This document shows, in pieces, positions 53,007 through 62,111 of a stretch of 64,000 nt of DNA. The stretch covers positions 558,001 to 622,000 of the forward strand of contig NZ_CP052860.1 of assembly GCF_012935715.1 (NCBI RefSeq), in the 5' to 3' direction. Position numbers and translations under genes: made by a program. Position 1 is the first letter of the stretch; each line of letters opens with the position of its first letter. Source of the stretch: Pseudomonas sp. ADAK13 (lineage in GTDB: Bacteria; Pseudomonadota; Gammaproteobacteria; Pseudomonadales; Pseudomonadaceae). The notes beneath the pieces are model-generated. The model was not told the DNA's origin and searched no databases. It saw nothing but the letters and a program-made list of their open reading frames with translations.

Positions 53007-53016
53007 CACCCATTTT

Positions 53017-53104
53017 TGTAGGAGCCCGGCTTGCCGGCGATGGCGTCAGAAAGCGAGACGTAAGATCCGATAACGCCATCGCCGGCAAGCCGGACTCCTA
53101 CAAG
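53017..53104. repeat. REPIN variant between cpxR and the CpxP-like gene
   Basis: TTGTAGGAGCCCGGCTTGCC and its inverse. It separates the regulator from the periplasmic protein gene. Confidence 0.88.
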
Positions 53105-53237
53105 GATGGCGTGAGTTTTGTCAGCCCCGCCCAAAATCCTCTTTACCCAAGCTTTACCCTCCCCTGACTGCCGCTGACCTTGTTCTCCGTAATCTACTCA
53201 CATCCGGACTCACCGGAATAGAGACAGGAGAATCACC

Positions 53238-53702
53238 ATGCGCAAGACCCTTATCGCTCTGATGTTCGCTGCCGCCCTGCCAACCGTTGCCATGGCCGCT
53301 GCACCTGAAGGCCCAGGCCCGATGGGCGGCCCGGAAGGCCACATGATGGGCGGCCCAGGCCACGGCGGCGAACACGGCATGCGGGGCAAAGGTGGCCCTT
53401 TCAGCCAGCTTGATCTGACCCATGAACAACGCCAGCAGATCGGCAAATTGATGGGCCAGCAATGGCACGCTCGCAAAGAGCTGGTCAAGAAGTACCTGGA
53501 TAAACTCCCGGCCGCTGACCAGAAAGCCATGCAAGACGAAATGGCCGCCGGCAAACAGAAAACCCAGGCCGATATCCGTGCCGTGCTGAAACCCGATCAA
53601 CAGAAGAAATTCGACGAGATCGTGAAGAAACAAGCCGAGCGCCGCGCCGAGTGGAAGGAATTCCAGGCCTGGAAAGCCCAGCAGCCGCAAAAAGCGCAAT
53701 AA
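53238..53702 (+). CDS. cpxP: Spy/CpxP family periplasmic protein
   Basis: 154 aa. Signal peptide (MRKTLIALMFAAALPTVAMAA), a Gly/Met/His-rich segment (about 24-52) that might bind metal, then the LTxxQ-type helices (LDLTHEQRQQIGKLMGQQ; LKPDQQKKFDEIVKK). CpxP/Spy proteins act as periplasmic chaperones and feedback inhibitors of the Cpx kinase. Strong SD, own terminator. Confidence 0.85.
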   Translation: MRKTLIALMFAAALPTVAMAAAPEGPGPMGGPEGHMMGGPGHGGEHGMRGKGGPFSQLDLTHEQRQQIGKLMGQQWHARKELVKKYLDKLPAADQKAMQDEMAAGKQKTQADIRAVLKPDQQKKFDEIVKKQAERRAEWKEFQAWKAQQPQKAQ

Positions 53703-53723
53703 TGATCTAGCTTCACTCCCACA

Positions 53724-53753
53724 GCCCAGTGGCCACCGCCGCTGGGCTTTTCC
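53724..53753 (+). terminator. Intrinsic terminator after the CpxP-like gene
   Basis: AGCCCAGTGG and CCGCTGGGCT stem followed by TTTTCC, just before the kinase gene; partial read-through is likely needed for the kinase. Confidence 0.7.
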
Positions 53754-53769
53754 TGTTTGAGGATTTCTT

Positions 53770-55113
53770 GTGCGTTCATTGTTCTGGCGCGTCCTTGCCA
53801 GCTTCTGGCTGGCCATCGCCCTGGTTGCCGGGTTGTCGATCCTGCTGGGGCATATGCTCAACCAGGATGCGTGGATTCTCAGCCGCCACCCCGGGCTCAA
53901 TAACCTCGCGCAGGAATGGACGCAGCTCTATGAGGCTCAGGGCGAGGACGCCGCCCAGGACTTGCTGCAACAGCGCAAACGCCAGTACCACATCGACGTG
54001 CAAGTGCTTAACGAAAGCGGCGAGCCCGTGGTGCGCGGCACGTTCCCGCGCCGGGCCGCCGCCCTCGAAGCCCGGCAAAACGACAGTCAGGACCGCCACC
54101 TGCCCTGGCGCCGCCTGACCGCCGAATACACCAGCGAAAAAACCGGCGACACCTACCTGCTGATCTACCGCATCCCTCACCCGGAGCTGGACGCCTGGCA
54201 CCGCAGCAGTCTGCTCTGGCCGTTGAGTGCCCTGGCGATCGCGCTGGTGGTGCTGACACTGTTCAGCCTGCTGGTGACGCTGTCTATCACCCGCCCCCTC
54301 AGCCGCCTGCGCGGCGCGGTGCACGACCTGGGCCAGACCACCTACCAGCAAAACAGCCTGGCGCGACTGGCCAACCGTCGCGACGAATTCGGCGTGCTCG
54401 CCACCGACTTCAACCGCATGGGCGCCCGCCTGCAAAGCCTGATCGGCAGCCAGCGCCAATTGCTGCGGGACGTGTCCCACGAACTGCGCTCGCCCCTGGC
54501 CCGCCTGCGAATCGCCCTGGCCCTGGCAGAACGGGCCACGCCCGAGGCACGGGAGAAACTCTGGCCCCGCCTGACCCGTGAATGCGACCGCCTGGAAGCA
54601 CTGATCAGCGAAATCCTGGTACTCGCCCGGGTGGACGCCGACAACGCCAGCGCCGAAGACATCGACCTCAATCCGTTGCTCAGGACCCTGCAAAAAGACG
54701 CGCTGCTCGGTGCACCGGACCAGCCCGTGCAGCTCGATGCCGAGGCCGGGCTGCACCTCAAGGGCTGGCCGACCATGATCGAACGCGCGGTGGACAACCT
54801 GCTGCGCAATGCCCAACGCTTCAACCCGCCCGGCCAACCGATTGAAATGGACGCCAAACGCCAGGGCGAACGCATTGTGATCAGCGTGCGCGACCACGGC
54901 CCCGGCGTAGACGCCGAACACCTGAGCCAGTTGGGCGAGCCGTTTTACCGGGCCCCGGGGCAAACCGCCCAAGGCCACGGCCTGGGCCTGGCCATTGCCC
55001 GGCGCGCGGCGGAGCGCCATGGCGGCAGCCTGATCCTGGCCAATCATCCCGATGGCGGCTTTATCGCCAGCGTGGATTTGCCGCTGGAACCCGGGGTTGT
55101 CATTCAACCCTGA
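53770..55113 (+). CDS. cpxA: Sensor histidine kinase CpxA-like
   Basis: 447 aa from a GTG start. Two membrane segments (about 8-28 and 150-173), a periplasmic sensor between them, HAMP (about 173-225), DHp domain with His237 (RDVSHELRSPLARLR), and a HATPase with N-box (NLLRNAQRF), G1 (RDHGPGV) and G2 (GHGLGLAI). It phosphorylates the CpxR-like regulator in response to envelope stress. This kinase is called CpxS in some Pseudomonas work. Confidence 0.9.
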   Translation: MRSLFWRVLASFWLAIALVAGLSILLGHMLNQDAWILSRHPGLNNLAQEWTQLYEAQGEDAAQDLLQQRKRQYHIDVQVLNESGEPVVRGTFPRRAAALEARQNDSQDRHLPWRRLTAEYTSEKTGDTYLLIYRIPHPELDAWHRSSLLWPLSALAIALVVLTLFSLLVTLSITRPLSRLRGAVHDLGQTTYQQNSLARLANRRDEFGVLATDFNRMGARLQSLIGSQRQLLRDVSHELRSPLARLRIALALAERATPEAREKLWPRLTRECDRLEALISEILVLARVDADNASAEDIDLNPLLRTLQKDALLGAPDQPVQLDAEAGLHLKGWPTMIERAVDNLLRNAQRFNPPGQPIEMDAKRQGERIVISVRDHGPGVDAEHLSQLGEPFYRAPGQTAQGHGLGLAIARRAAERHGGSLILANHPDGGFIASVDLPLEPGVVIQP

Positions 55114-55153
55114 TGATCTTCTATGATGGCCCTTCTCATAAGGAGGGCCTTTG

Positions 55154-56503
55154 ATGACTGATCTGCTCACTCCCATCCAGGAAGCACTCGACTTACCCGT
55201 CACCGCGCTGGCCTTCACCGAGGCCGGCGCCCTGCCCTCGACCTTTGCCGTCACCGAACTGGCCAGCGCCAGCATCGGCGCAGCCGGCCAAGCGGTTGCC
55301 CAGTTGCTGTTGCAGCAAACCGGGCGCTTGTCCTCGGTGACCGTCGATCGACGCCTCGCCTCATTCTGGTTCTCCTCGTCCCTGCGTCCCGACGGCTGGG
55401 CCACACCGCCGCTGTGGGACCCGATTGCCGGCGACTACGCCTGCGCCGATGGCTGGATTCGCCTGCACACCAATGCGCCGCACCATCGCGCCGCCGCCGA
55501 GCGCGTACTCGGGCAGGCCGCTGACCGTGACGCAATGGCCGCGAAGGTTGCGCAATGGAACGCTGCCGAGCTGGAACAAGCGATTGTCGAGGCGAACGGC
55601 TGTGCCGCGCAGATGCGCTCGTGGCAAGACTGGCAAGCTCATCCTCAAGGGTTGGCGGTCAATCAGGAACCGTTGGTTCATCGCCAGACCTTTGCAACCC
55701 TCAGCGACAAACCCTGGCTGGGCTCGGTGGCGCGGCCACTGGCGGGCATCAAGGTGCTGGACCTGACCCGCGTGTTGGCCGGCCCTACCGCCAGCCGATT
55801 TCTCGCCGGGCTTGGGGCCAACGTACTGCGCATCGACGCCCCGGACTGGAACGAACCGGGCGTGGTACCGGAAATGACCCTGGGCAAACGCTGCGCCCGC
55901 CTGGACCTGAAAAACCCCGACGACCGCAGCATCTTCGAGCGCCTGCTCAAGGACACTGACATCCTGCTGCACGGCTACCGCGCCGATGCCCTGGAGCAAT
56001 TGGGCTACGGTGAGGCTGCGCTGCAAGCCCTGGCGCCCGGCCTGATCGACGCCAGCCTCAATGCCTATGGCTGGAGCGGCCCGTGGCGCAATCGCCGGGG
56101 CTTCGACAGCCTGGTGCAAATGAGCACCGGAATTGCCGAGGCTGGCCGGCAGTGGAAAAAGGCCGACAAACCCGTGCCACTACCGTTGCAGGCGCTGGAC
56201 CACGCCACCGGGTATTTAATGGCAGCCAGTGCGATCCAGGCATTGAGTGAGCGATTGAAATCCGGGCGCGGCGGGTCGGCGCTGCTGTCATTGGCGCGCA
56301 CGGCAAAGCTGGTGGTGGACGCCGGACACGCTCAGGAACAACCGCCCTTGCGAGCCGAAGAGCCGGGTGATCAGGGCCTGGTGGTCGAGCAGACCGCCTG
56401 GGGACCGGCCCATCGGTTACTGCCCCCGGTGACCCTCAGCGGCACACCGTTGCAGTGGGATTTGCCCGCAGTTGAATTGGGTTCACATCGCCCTCAATGG
56501 TGA
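55154..56503 (+). CDS. CaiB/BaiF family CoA transferase
   Basis: 449 aa class III CoA transferase. The main motif region is ARPLAGIKVLDLTRVLAGPTASRFLAGLGANVLRIDAPDWNEPG (about 196-238), followed by LDLKNPDDRSIFERLLKDTDILLHGYRADALEQLGYG and ASLNAYGWSGPWRNRRGFDSLVQMSTG. It moves CoA between organic acids; substrate unknown. The first 190 residues belong to a duplicated-fold N-terminal part. ATG 55154 with AGGAGG seven bases upstream. Confidence 0.87.
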   Translation: MTDLLTPIQEALDLPVTALAFTEAGALPSTFAVTELASASIGAAGQAVAQLLLQQTGRLSSVTVDRRLASFWFSSSLRPDGWATPPLWDPIAGDYACADGWIRLHTNAPHHRAAAERVLGQAADRDAMAAKVAQWNAAELEQAIVEANGCAAQMRSWQDWQAHPQGLAVNQEPLVHRQTFATLSDKPWLGSVARPLAGIKVLDLTRVLAGPTASRFLAGLGANVLRIDAPDWNEPGVVPEMTLGKRCARLDLKNPDDRSIFERLLKDTDILLHGYRADALEQLGYGEAALQALAPGLIDASLNAYGWSGPWRNRRGFDSLVQMSTGIAEAGRQWKKADKPVPLPLQALDHATGYLMAASAIQALSERLKSGRGGSALLSLARTAKLVVDAGHAQEQPPLRAEEPGDQGLVVEQTAWGPAHRLLPPVTLSGTPLQWDLPAVELGSHRPQW

Positions 56504-56512
56504 CCGAAGATC

Positions 56513-56616
56513 CTGTGGCGAGGGAGCTTGCTCCCGCTGGACTGCGCAGCAGGCCCCTGCCTTTAGGTCAATGGGGCCGCTTCGCGCCCCAGCGGGAGCT
56601 TGCTCCCTCGCCACAG
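56513..56616. repeat. REPIN variant (GGGAGCTTGCTCCC type)
   Basis: CTGTGGCGAGGGAGCTTGCT and inverse with GCGGGAGCTTGCTCCCTCGC. It lies between convergent CoA transferase and alkA genes. Confidence 0.88.
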
Positions 56617-56626
56617 GTACGCAGAA

Positions 56627-57496
56627 TCAATCTGCCCGGCTTAATGATGTCCACAAATGCTGCGCCGCGTACGCCCGGAGCGGTCGCCAGGCTTCAGCCC
56701 GTGCCAGCAACTGGCGCGGGCTCACCGGCCCGCCTTCCAGCGCGGCCAACGCATTGATCAACCCGATATCGCCCGAAGCAAACGCATCCTGCTCGCGCAT
56801 CTGGCGCATGGCGATGTACTGGGCCGTCCAGTCACCAATCCCCGGCAATGCCACCAGCCGCGCCACGCTCTCCTTCAAGCTCGCTTTCGGCTGGAAGATA
56901 TGGGGGTCATCCAGCAACGCCTGGGCCACACCCGACAAGGTCCGCCCGCGGCTTTTCGGCATGCCCAGGCTCGCCAGGTCCGCCGCCGCCAACACCTCGG
57001 CGTCGGGAAACACATGGGTCACGCCGGCATGGGGTGTCACCAACGGCGTGCCGTATTGCGCCACCAACTTGCCTGCCAATTTGATTGCCGCCACTACGGT
57101 GATCTGCTGGCCCAGTACCGCCCGAATCGCCAACTCCAACCCGTCCCAGGTTCCCGGCACACGCAGGCCGGGCCGCGCCGCCACCAACCGTGCCATCAAG
57201 GGATCCGTCGCCAGTTGCCGCTGGATCAGCTGCGGGTCAGCCGCCAGGTCAAACATATCGCGCAACCGCCGCTCAATCTCAGGCAACGCGTTCGGGTCGG
57301 GAAAACCCACCGTTACCTCAAGCCACTCCCCCGTGCCGGGCGTTACACTGAGCCAGCCATACTGACCGCCGACACTGATACTGCGCGAGTACACGCCGCC
57401 GTCCACTGTCTCCAACCCGCTGATCGCACGGGCCGACAGAAAACCCAGCATCGCCGCCCAGTCATAGGGCGCCTGATACCCCAGTTGAATCCTCAC
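56627..57496 (-). CDS. alkA: DNA-3-methyladenine glycosylase II (AlkA-like)
   Basis: 289 aa. N-terminal AlkA-type beta domain (about 1-90), then the HhH-GPD glycosylase domain: QQITVVAAIKLAGKLVAQYG, and the hairpin LVALPGIGDWTAQYIAMRQM (about 228-247) with the catalytic Asp in the DAFASGDIGL region. It removes alkylated bases from DNA. Its start overlaps the stop of the arcD paralogue by 4 bp (ATGA), so translation is coupled to a transporter gene with no obvious link to repair. Confidence 0.9.
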   Translation of the reverse strand: MRIQLGYQAPYDWAAMLGFLSARAISGLETVDGGVYSRSISVGGQYGWLSVTPGTGEWLEVTVGFPDPNALPEIERRLRDMFDLAADPQLIQRQLATDPLMARLVAARPGLRVPGTWDGLELAIRAVLGQQITVVAAIKLAGKLVAQYGTPLVTPHAGVTHVFPDAEVLAAADLASLGMPKSRGRTLSGVAQALLDDPHIFQPKASLKESVARLVALPGIGDWTAQYIAMRQMREQDAFASGDIGLINALAALEGGPVSPRQLLARAEAWRPLRAYAAQHLWTSLSRAD

Positions 57497-58920
57497 AACG
57501 ACAACACCCCGCTGTACAACCCATACGCCGCCAGGCTCGCCCCGGCGATCACGCAGGCGAAAATGCCTTTTTCCAGGTGGGTAAACAAGGGCTGGCCCTG
57601 CTCACGCTTGGCCAGGGCAAACAGGATCACCCCCGGCGCATACAGCAGCGCCGACAACAGCAGGTATTTCAAACCACCGGCGTAAAGCAGCCACACCGCG
57701 TAAGCCAGGGCAATCAGGCTCACCAGCAAGTCCTTCATGCGTTCGCCGTGGGCGCCTTCGTAGGTTTCGCCGCGTCCGCTCAACAACACCGCATAAGCCG
57801 CCGACCACAGGTAAGGCACGAGGATCATCGACGACGCCAGGTAGATCAGGGTGGTGTAGGTGCTTTCCGAAAACAGCGTGATCACCAGGAACAACTGGAT
57901 CATCACGTTGGTCAGCCACAGCGCATTGACGGGCACCTGGTTGACGTTTTCCTTCTTCAGGAACGCGGGCATGGTCTTGTCATGGGCGGTGGCATAGAGA
58001 ATTTCAGCGCAGAGCAACGCCCACGACAGCAACGCCCCCAGCAGCGAAACCGCCAGCCCGATGCTGATCAACAACGCGCCCCAGGGCCCGACGATATGCT
58101 CCAGCACCCCGGCCAGGGACGGGTTTTGCAGGTTGGCCAATTCCGGCTGGCTCATGATCCCCAGCGACAGCAGGTTGACCAACACCAGCAGCGCCAGCAC
58201 GCCCAGGAAACCGATCACCGTGGCCCGGCCCACGTCCGAGCGTTTCTCGGCTCGCGCCGAGTAGACGCTGGCGCCCTCGATGCCGATAAACACAAACACC
58301 GTGACCAGCATCATGTTGCGCACCTGGTCCACCACGCCACCGAAGTTCGGGTTGCTCAGGCCCCAGATGTCGCGGGTAAAGATATCGGCCTTGAACGCCA
58401 CGGCGGCGATCACGATAAACATCACCAACGGCACGATCTTGGCCACGGTGGTGATCTGGTTGATGAACGCCGCCTCCTTGATCCCGCGCATCACCAGAAA
58501 ATGCACGGCCCACAGCAGCACCGACGCGCAGGCGATCGCCACCGGGGTATTGCCCTGGCCGAACACCGGAAAAAAGTAACCGAGGGTACTAAATAGCAAC
58601 ACGAAGTAACCGACATTGCCCATCCAGGCGCTGATCCAGTAACCCCAGGCGGAGGAAAAGCCCATGTAGTCGCCAAACCCGGCCTTGGCGTAGGCGTATA
58701 CGCCGGAATCCAGCTCGGGCTTGCGGTTGGCCAGGGTCTGGAACACGAACGCCAGGGTCAGCATGCCCACGGCGGTAATTGCCCAGCCAATCAATACCGC
58801 ACCCACCTCGGCCCGCGCCGCCATGTTCTGCGGCAACGAGAAAATCCCGCCGCCGATCATCGAGCCCACCACCAAGGCGATCAAGGCATTGAGGCGCAGC
58901 TTTTCCGAGGGTTGGGACAT
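57493..58920 (-). CDS. ArcD paralogue, arginine/ornithine-type antiporter
   Basis: 475 aa, the same length as the ArcD at 59334 and visibly very similar along its whole length (SMIGGGIFSLPQNMAA, YAYAKAGFGDYMGFSSAWGYWISAW, MLVTV.VFIGIEGAS, SRAEKRSDVG-like). About 12-13 membrane segments, APA family. It probably exchanges basic amino acids. ATG 58920 with AGGAG six bases upstream. Divergent from arcDABC and cotranscribed with alkA. Confidence 0.9.
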   Translation of the reverse strand: MSQPSEKLRLNALIALVVGSMIGGGIFSLPQNMAARAEVGAVLIGWAITAVGMLTLAFVFQTLANRKPELDSGVYAYAKAGFGDYMGFSSAWGYWISAWMGNVGYFVLLFSTLGYFFPVFGQGNTPVAIACASVLLWAVHFLVMRGIKEAAFINQITTVAKIVPLVMFIVIAAVAFKADIFTRDIWGLSNPNFGGVVDQVRNMMLVTVFVFIGIEGASVYSARAEKRSDVGRATVIGFLGVLALLVLVNLLSLGIMSQPELANLQNPSLAGVLEHIVGPWGALLISIGLAVSLLGALLSWALLCAEILYATAHDKTMPAFLKKENVNQVPVNALWLTNVMIQLFLVITLFSESTYTTLIYLASSMILVPYLWSAAYAVLLSGRGETYEGAHGERMKDLLVSLIALAYAVWLLYAGGLKYLLLSALLYAPGVILFALAKREQGQPLFTHLEKGIFACVIAGASLAAYGLYSGVLSL

Positions 58921-58992
58921 GGACACTCCTGAAAAAAACAACAATCGAGCCAACAACTGTGCACTCAACTAATTTATTAAGCCGATCTAGCG

Positions 58993-59014
58993 TTTATTAG
59001 ATATAGCTAATAAA
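58993..59014. promoter_or_regulatory. Operator-like palindrome before the arcD paralogue
   Basis: TTTATTAG-ATATAG-CTAATAAA, a perfect 8 bp inverted repeat, 72 bp from the start of the minus-strand gene. It contains a T-N11-A pattern as found in LysR-type sites. The regulator is unknown. Confidence 0.5.
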
Positions 59015-59258
59015 GACGCAAGCTTCATAACTTAAAGGCATGACAATAAACAGCGTTAAGGCAAATTTATAATTTAAATAACGCTGCTCTGGAAAAGTTT
59101 GCATATCTGGAAATACGGGCTAGCTTCAAAGGTCCATGCTAATGAGAAAACCTGTTGTTTGAAACGCAGAAACGCTCTACGACGAGCCTCTGCGGGGCAC
59201 TTCAGCGCCCGTAGCTTTCATCATAAGTCATTAATTCACAATGGAATGTGCCAATGAA

Positions 59259-59300
59259 GTGATCTGAGTCAGCTGTTTGATTAGCGCACGGATTTATTCT
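59259..59300 (+). promoter_or_regulatory. Anr-type class II promoter of arcDABC
   Basis: GTGAT-CTGA-GTCAG (59259-59272) resembles the Anr/FNR box TTGAT-N4-ATCAA. A -10 box TATTCT (59295-59300) is placed so that the box centre falls about 41.5 bp before the expected transcription start (near 59307). The arc operon of pseudomonads is induced by Anr at low oxygen. Confidence 0.6.
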
Positions 59301-59333
59301 GTGGTCTCTCTTCTCCTGCATTGGAGTCATGCG

Positions 59334-60761
59334 ATGTCTGAATCTCCCGGAAAACTTCGATTAGGCGCACTGGTTGCACTTGTCGTGGGTTCAATGATTG
59401 GTGGCGGGATCTTCTCACTGCCGCAAAACATGGCGGCCAGCGCCGATGTGGGCGCGGTACTGATTGGTTGGGTAATTACCGCCGTGGGCATGTTGACCCT
59501 CGCCTTCGTCTTCCAGACCCTGGCCAATCGCAAGCCTGACCTCGACGGCGGGGTGTATGCCTACGCCAAGGCCGGGTTTGGCGACTACATGGGTTTCTCG
59601 TCGGCCTGGGGTTACTGGATCAGTGCCTGGCTGGGCAACGTCGGCTACTTCGTGCTGCTGTTCAGCACCCTCGGTTACTTCTTTCCCATCTTCGGTGAAG
59701 GCAACACCTCGGCGGCGGTGATCGGCGCATCGGTGCTGTTGTGGGCGGTGCACTTCCTGGTACTGCGCGGGATCAAGGAAGCGGCGTTCATCAACCTGGT
59801 GACCACCGTCGCCAAGGTGGTGCCGCTGGTGCTGTTCGTGTTGATCGCACTCTTCGCGTTCAAGCTGGATATCTTCACCGCAGACATCTGGGGCGTGAAA
59901 AACCCGGACCTGGGCAGCGTAATGAACCAGGTGCGCAACATGATGCTGGTCACCGTCTGGGTGTTCATCGGCATCGAAGGCGCGAGCATCTTCTCGTCCC
60001 GCGCCGAAAAACGCTCCGACGTCGGCAAGGCCACCGTGATTGGTTTCATCACCGTGCTGCTGTTCCTGATGCTGGTTAACGTGCTGTCCCTGGGGATCAT
60101 GACCCAGCCGGAACTGGCCAAGCTGCAGAACCCGTCGATGGCCGCGGTGCTGGAGCACGTGGTGGGGCATTGGGGTGCAGTGCTGATCAGCGTCGGCTTG
60201 ATCATTTCCTTGCTGGGGGCGTTGCTGTCGTGGGTGCTGCTGTGTGCGGAGATCATGTTCGCCGCGGCCAAGGACCACACCATGCCGGAGTTCCTGCGTA
60301 AGGAAAACGCCAACCACGTGCCGGTCAACGCCCTGTGGCTGACCAACGCCATGGTGCAGATTTTCCTGGTGATCACCCTGTTCTCGGCCAGCACTTACCT
60401 GTCGCTGATCTACCTCGCCACCTCGATGATCCTGGTGCCTTACCTGTGGTCGGCGGCCTATGCGCTGTTGCTGGCGGTGCGCGGTGAGACCTACGAAAAC
60501 GCCCTGGCCGACCGCAAGAAAGACCTGTTTATCGGTGCGATCGCGCTGATCTACGCGGTCTGGCTGCTCTATGCCGGCGGCACCAAGTACCTGCTGCTGT
60601 CCGCCCTGCTCTACGCCCCCGGCGCAATCCTGTTCGCCAAGGCCAAGCACGAGTTGGGCAAACCGATTTTCACCAATGTCGAGAAACTGATTTTCGCCGC
60701 AGTAGTCATCGGCGCCCTGGTGGCGGCCTATGGGCTCTACGACGGTTTCCTGACCCTGTAA
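59334..60761 (+). CDS. arcD: Arginine/ornithine antiporter ArcD
   Basis: 475 aa, about 12-13 membrane segments, APA family. It exchanges arginine for ornithine without energy cost in the arginine deiminase pathway. The N-terminus MSESPGKLRLGALVALVVGSMIGGGIFSLPQN is typical. ATG 59334 with GGAG upstream; the 19-codon extension is not supported. First gene of arcDABC, 24 bp before arcA. Confidence 0.95.
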   Translation: MSESPGKLRLGALVALVVGSMIGGGIFSLPQNMAASADVGAVLIGWVITAVGMLTLAFVFQTLANRKPDLDGGVYAYAKAGFGDYMGFSSAWGYWISAWLGNVGYFVLLFSTLGYFFPIFGEGNTSAAVIGASVLLWAVHFLVLRGIKEAAFINLVTTVAKVVPLVLFVLIALFAFKLDIFTADIWGVKNPDLGSVMNQVRNMMLVTVWVFIGIEGASIFSSRAEKRSDVGKATVIGFITVLLFLMLVNVLSLGIMTQPELAKLQNPSMAAVLEHVVGHWGAVLISVGLIISLLGALLSWVLLCAEIMFAAAKDHTMPEFLRKENANHVPVNALWLTNAMVQIFLVITLFSASTYLSLIYLATSMILVPYLWSAAYALLLAVRGETYENALADRKKDLFIGAIALIYAVWLLYAGGTKYLLLSALLYAPGAILFAKAKHELGKPIFTNVEKLIFAAVVIGALVAAYGLYDGFLTL

Positions 60762-60785
60762 TTATTGTTCACTGGAGGATCTGTA

Positions 60786-62042
60786 ATGACCACGGAAAAA
60801 GTGAAGTACGGCGTACATTCCGAAGCCGGCAAACTGCGCAAAGTCATGGTGTGCTCCCCAGGTTTGGCCCACCAGCGGCTGACCCCCAACAACTGCGATG
60901 AATTGCTGTTCGATGATGTGCTGTGGGTGGCCCAGGCCAAGCGCGACCATTTCGACTTTGTGACCAAGATGCGCGAGCGCGACATCGATGTGCTGGAAAT
61001 GCACAACCTGCTGACCGACATCGTCGCCATCCCCGAAGCCCTGGACTGGATCCTGGAGCGCAAGATCACCGCCAACCAGGTCGGCCTGGGCTTGGTCAAT
61101 GAAGTCGGCTCGTGGCTGCGCAGCCTGGAGCCGCGCAAGGTCGCCGAGTTCCTGATCGGTGGCGTGTCGGCCGATGACCTGCCGAGCAGTTTCGGCGGCA
61201 AGACCATCGAGATGTTCCGCGACTTCCTCGGGCATTCGAGCTTCATCCTGCCGCCACTGCCGAACACCCAGTTCACCCGCGACACCACCTGCTGGATCTA
61301 TGGCGGCGTGACGCTGAACCCGATGTACTGGCCGGCGCGACGCCAGGAAACCCTGCTGGCGAGCGCCATCTACAAATTCCACCCCGAGTTCACCAACGCT
61401 GACTTCCAGGTGTGGTACGGCGACCCCGACCAGGAACACGGCAACGCCACGCTGGAAGGCGGCGACGTGATGCCGATCGGGAACGGCGTGGTGTTGATCG
61501 GCATGGGCGAGCGCTCCTCGCGCCAGGCCATCGGCCAACTCGCGCTGAACCTGTTCAAGCACAAAGCCGTGGAGCGCGTGATCGTTGCCGGCCTGCCGAA
61601 ATCCCGCGCGGCGATGCACCTCGACACGGTGTTCAGCTTCTGCGACCGCGACCTGGTCACCATCTTCCCGGAAGTGGTGAACCAGATCGTCGCCTTCACC
61701 CTGCGCCCGGACGAGACCAAGCCCGGCGGCATCGATATCCAGCGTGAAAAAACCAACTTCCTCGACACCGTCGCCGCCGCCCTGAACCTCAAGGCCCTGC
61801 GCGTGGTGGAAACCGGCGGCAACAGCTTCGCCGCCGAACGCGAGCAGTGGGATGACGGCAACAACGTGGTGGCCGTGGAGCCTGGCGTAGTGATCGGCTA
61901 CGACCGCAATACCTACACCAATACCCTGCTGCGCAAGGCCGGCGTGGAAGTCATCACCATCAGCGCCGGTGAACTCGGCCGGGGCCGTGGCGGCGGCCAC
62001 TGCATGACCTGCCCGATCATTCGCGACCCAATCGACTATTAA
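60786..62042 (+). CDS. arcA: Arginine deiminase
   Basis: 418 aa, the length of the P. aeruginosa enzyme. It hydrolyses arginine to citrulline and ammonia. [27 protein letters not shown] and the C-terminal [18 protein letters not shown] hold the catalytic residues (Cys406 nucleophile). Strong SD GGAGG. Confidence 0.97.
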   Translation: MTTEKVKYGVHSEAGKLRKVMVCSPGLAHQRLTPNNCDELLFDDVLWVAQAKRDHFDFVTKMRERDIDVLEMHNLLTDIVAIPEALDWILERKITANQVGLGLVNEVGSWLRSLEPRKVAEFLIGGVSADDLPSSFGGKTIEMFRDFLGHSSFILPPLPNTQFTRDTTCWIYGGVTLNPMYWPARRQETLLASAIYKFHPEFTNADFQVWYGDPDQEHGNATLEGGDVMPIGNGVVLIGMGERSSRQAIGQLALNLFKHKAVERVIVAGLPKSRAAMHLDTVFSFCDRDLVTIFPEVVNQIVAFTLRPDETKPGGIDIQREKTNFLDTVAAALNLKALRVVETGGNSFAAEREQWDDGNNVVAVEPGVVIGYDRNTYTNTLLRKAGVEVITISAGELGRGRGGGHCMTCPIIRDPIDY

Positions 62043-62050
62043 TTTTTTGG

Positions 62051-62083
62051 CCTTGGCCGCTGTTTATCCAGCAGTGGCCAAGG
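62051..62083. other. Hairpin between arcA and arcB
   Basis: CCTTGGCC-GCTG and CAGC-N2-GGCCAAGG pair around a short loop; there is no T-run after it. A likely mRNA processing or stability structure inside the operon. Confidence 0.65.
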
Positions 62084-62111
62084 GGATAACCGAAACCCAA
62101 GGAGATCCACC

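Larger units (their letters stand above)
58921..59333. other. Divergent arcD paralogue/arcD control region
   Basis: 413 bp, AT-rich on the left side. It holds the palindrome at 58993-59014 near the arcD paralogue and the Anr-type promoter at 59259-59300 near arcD. The middle (about 59050-59220) shows no feature I can name. Confidence 0.6.

Noticed and set aside
59274..59290. TTTGAT-TAGC-GCACG as an Anr box before arcD
   Set aside because: The second half does not match and it lies too close to the -10 box; the 59259 site has the right geometry.
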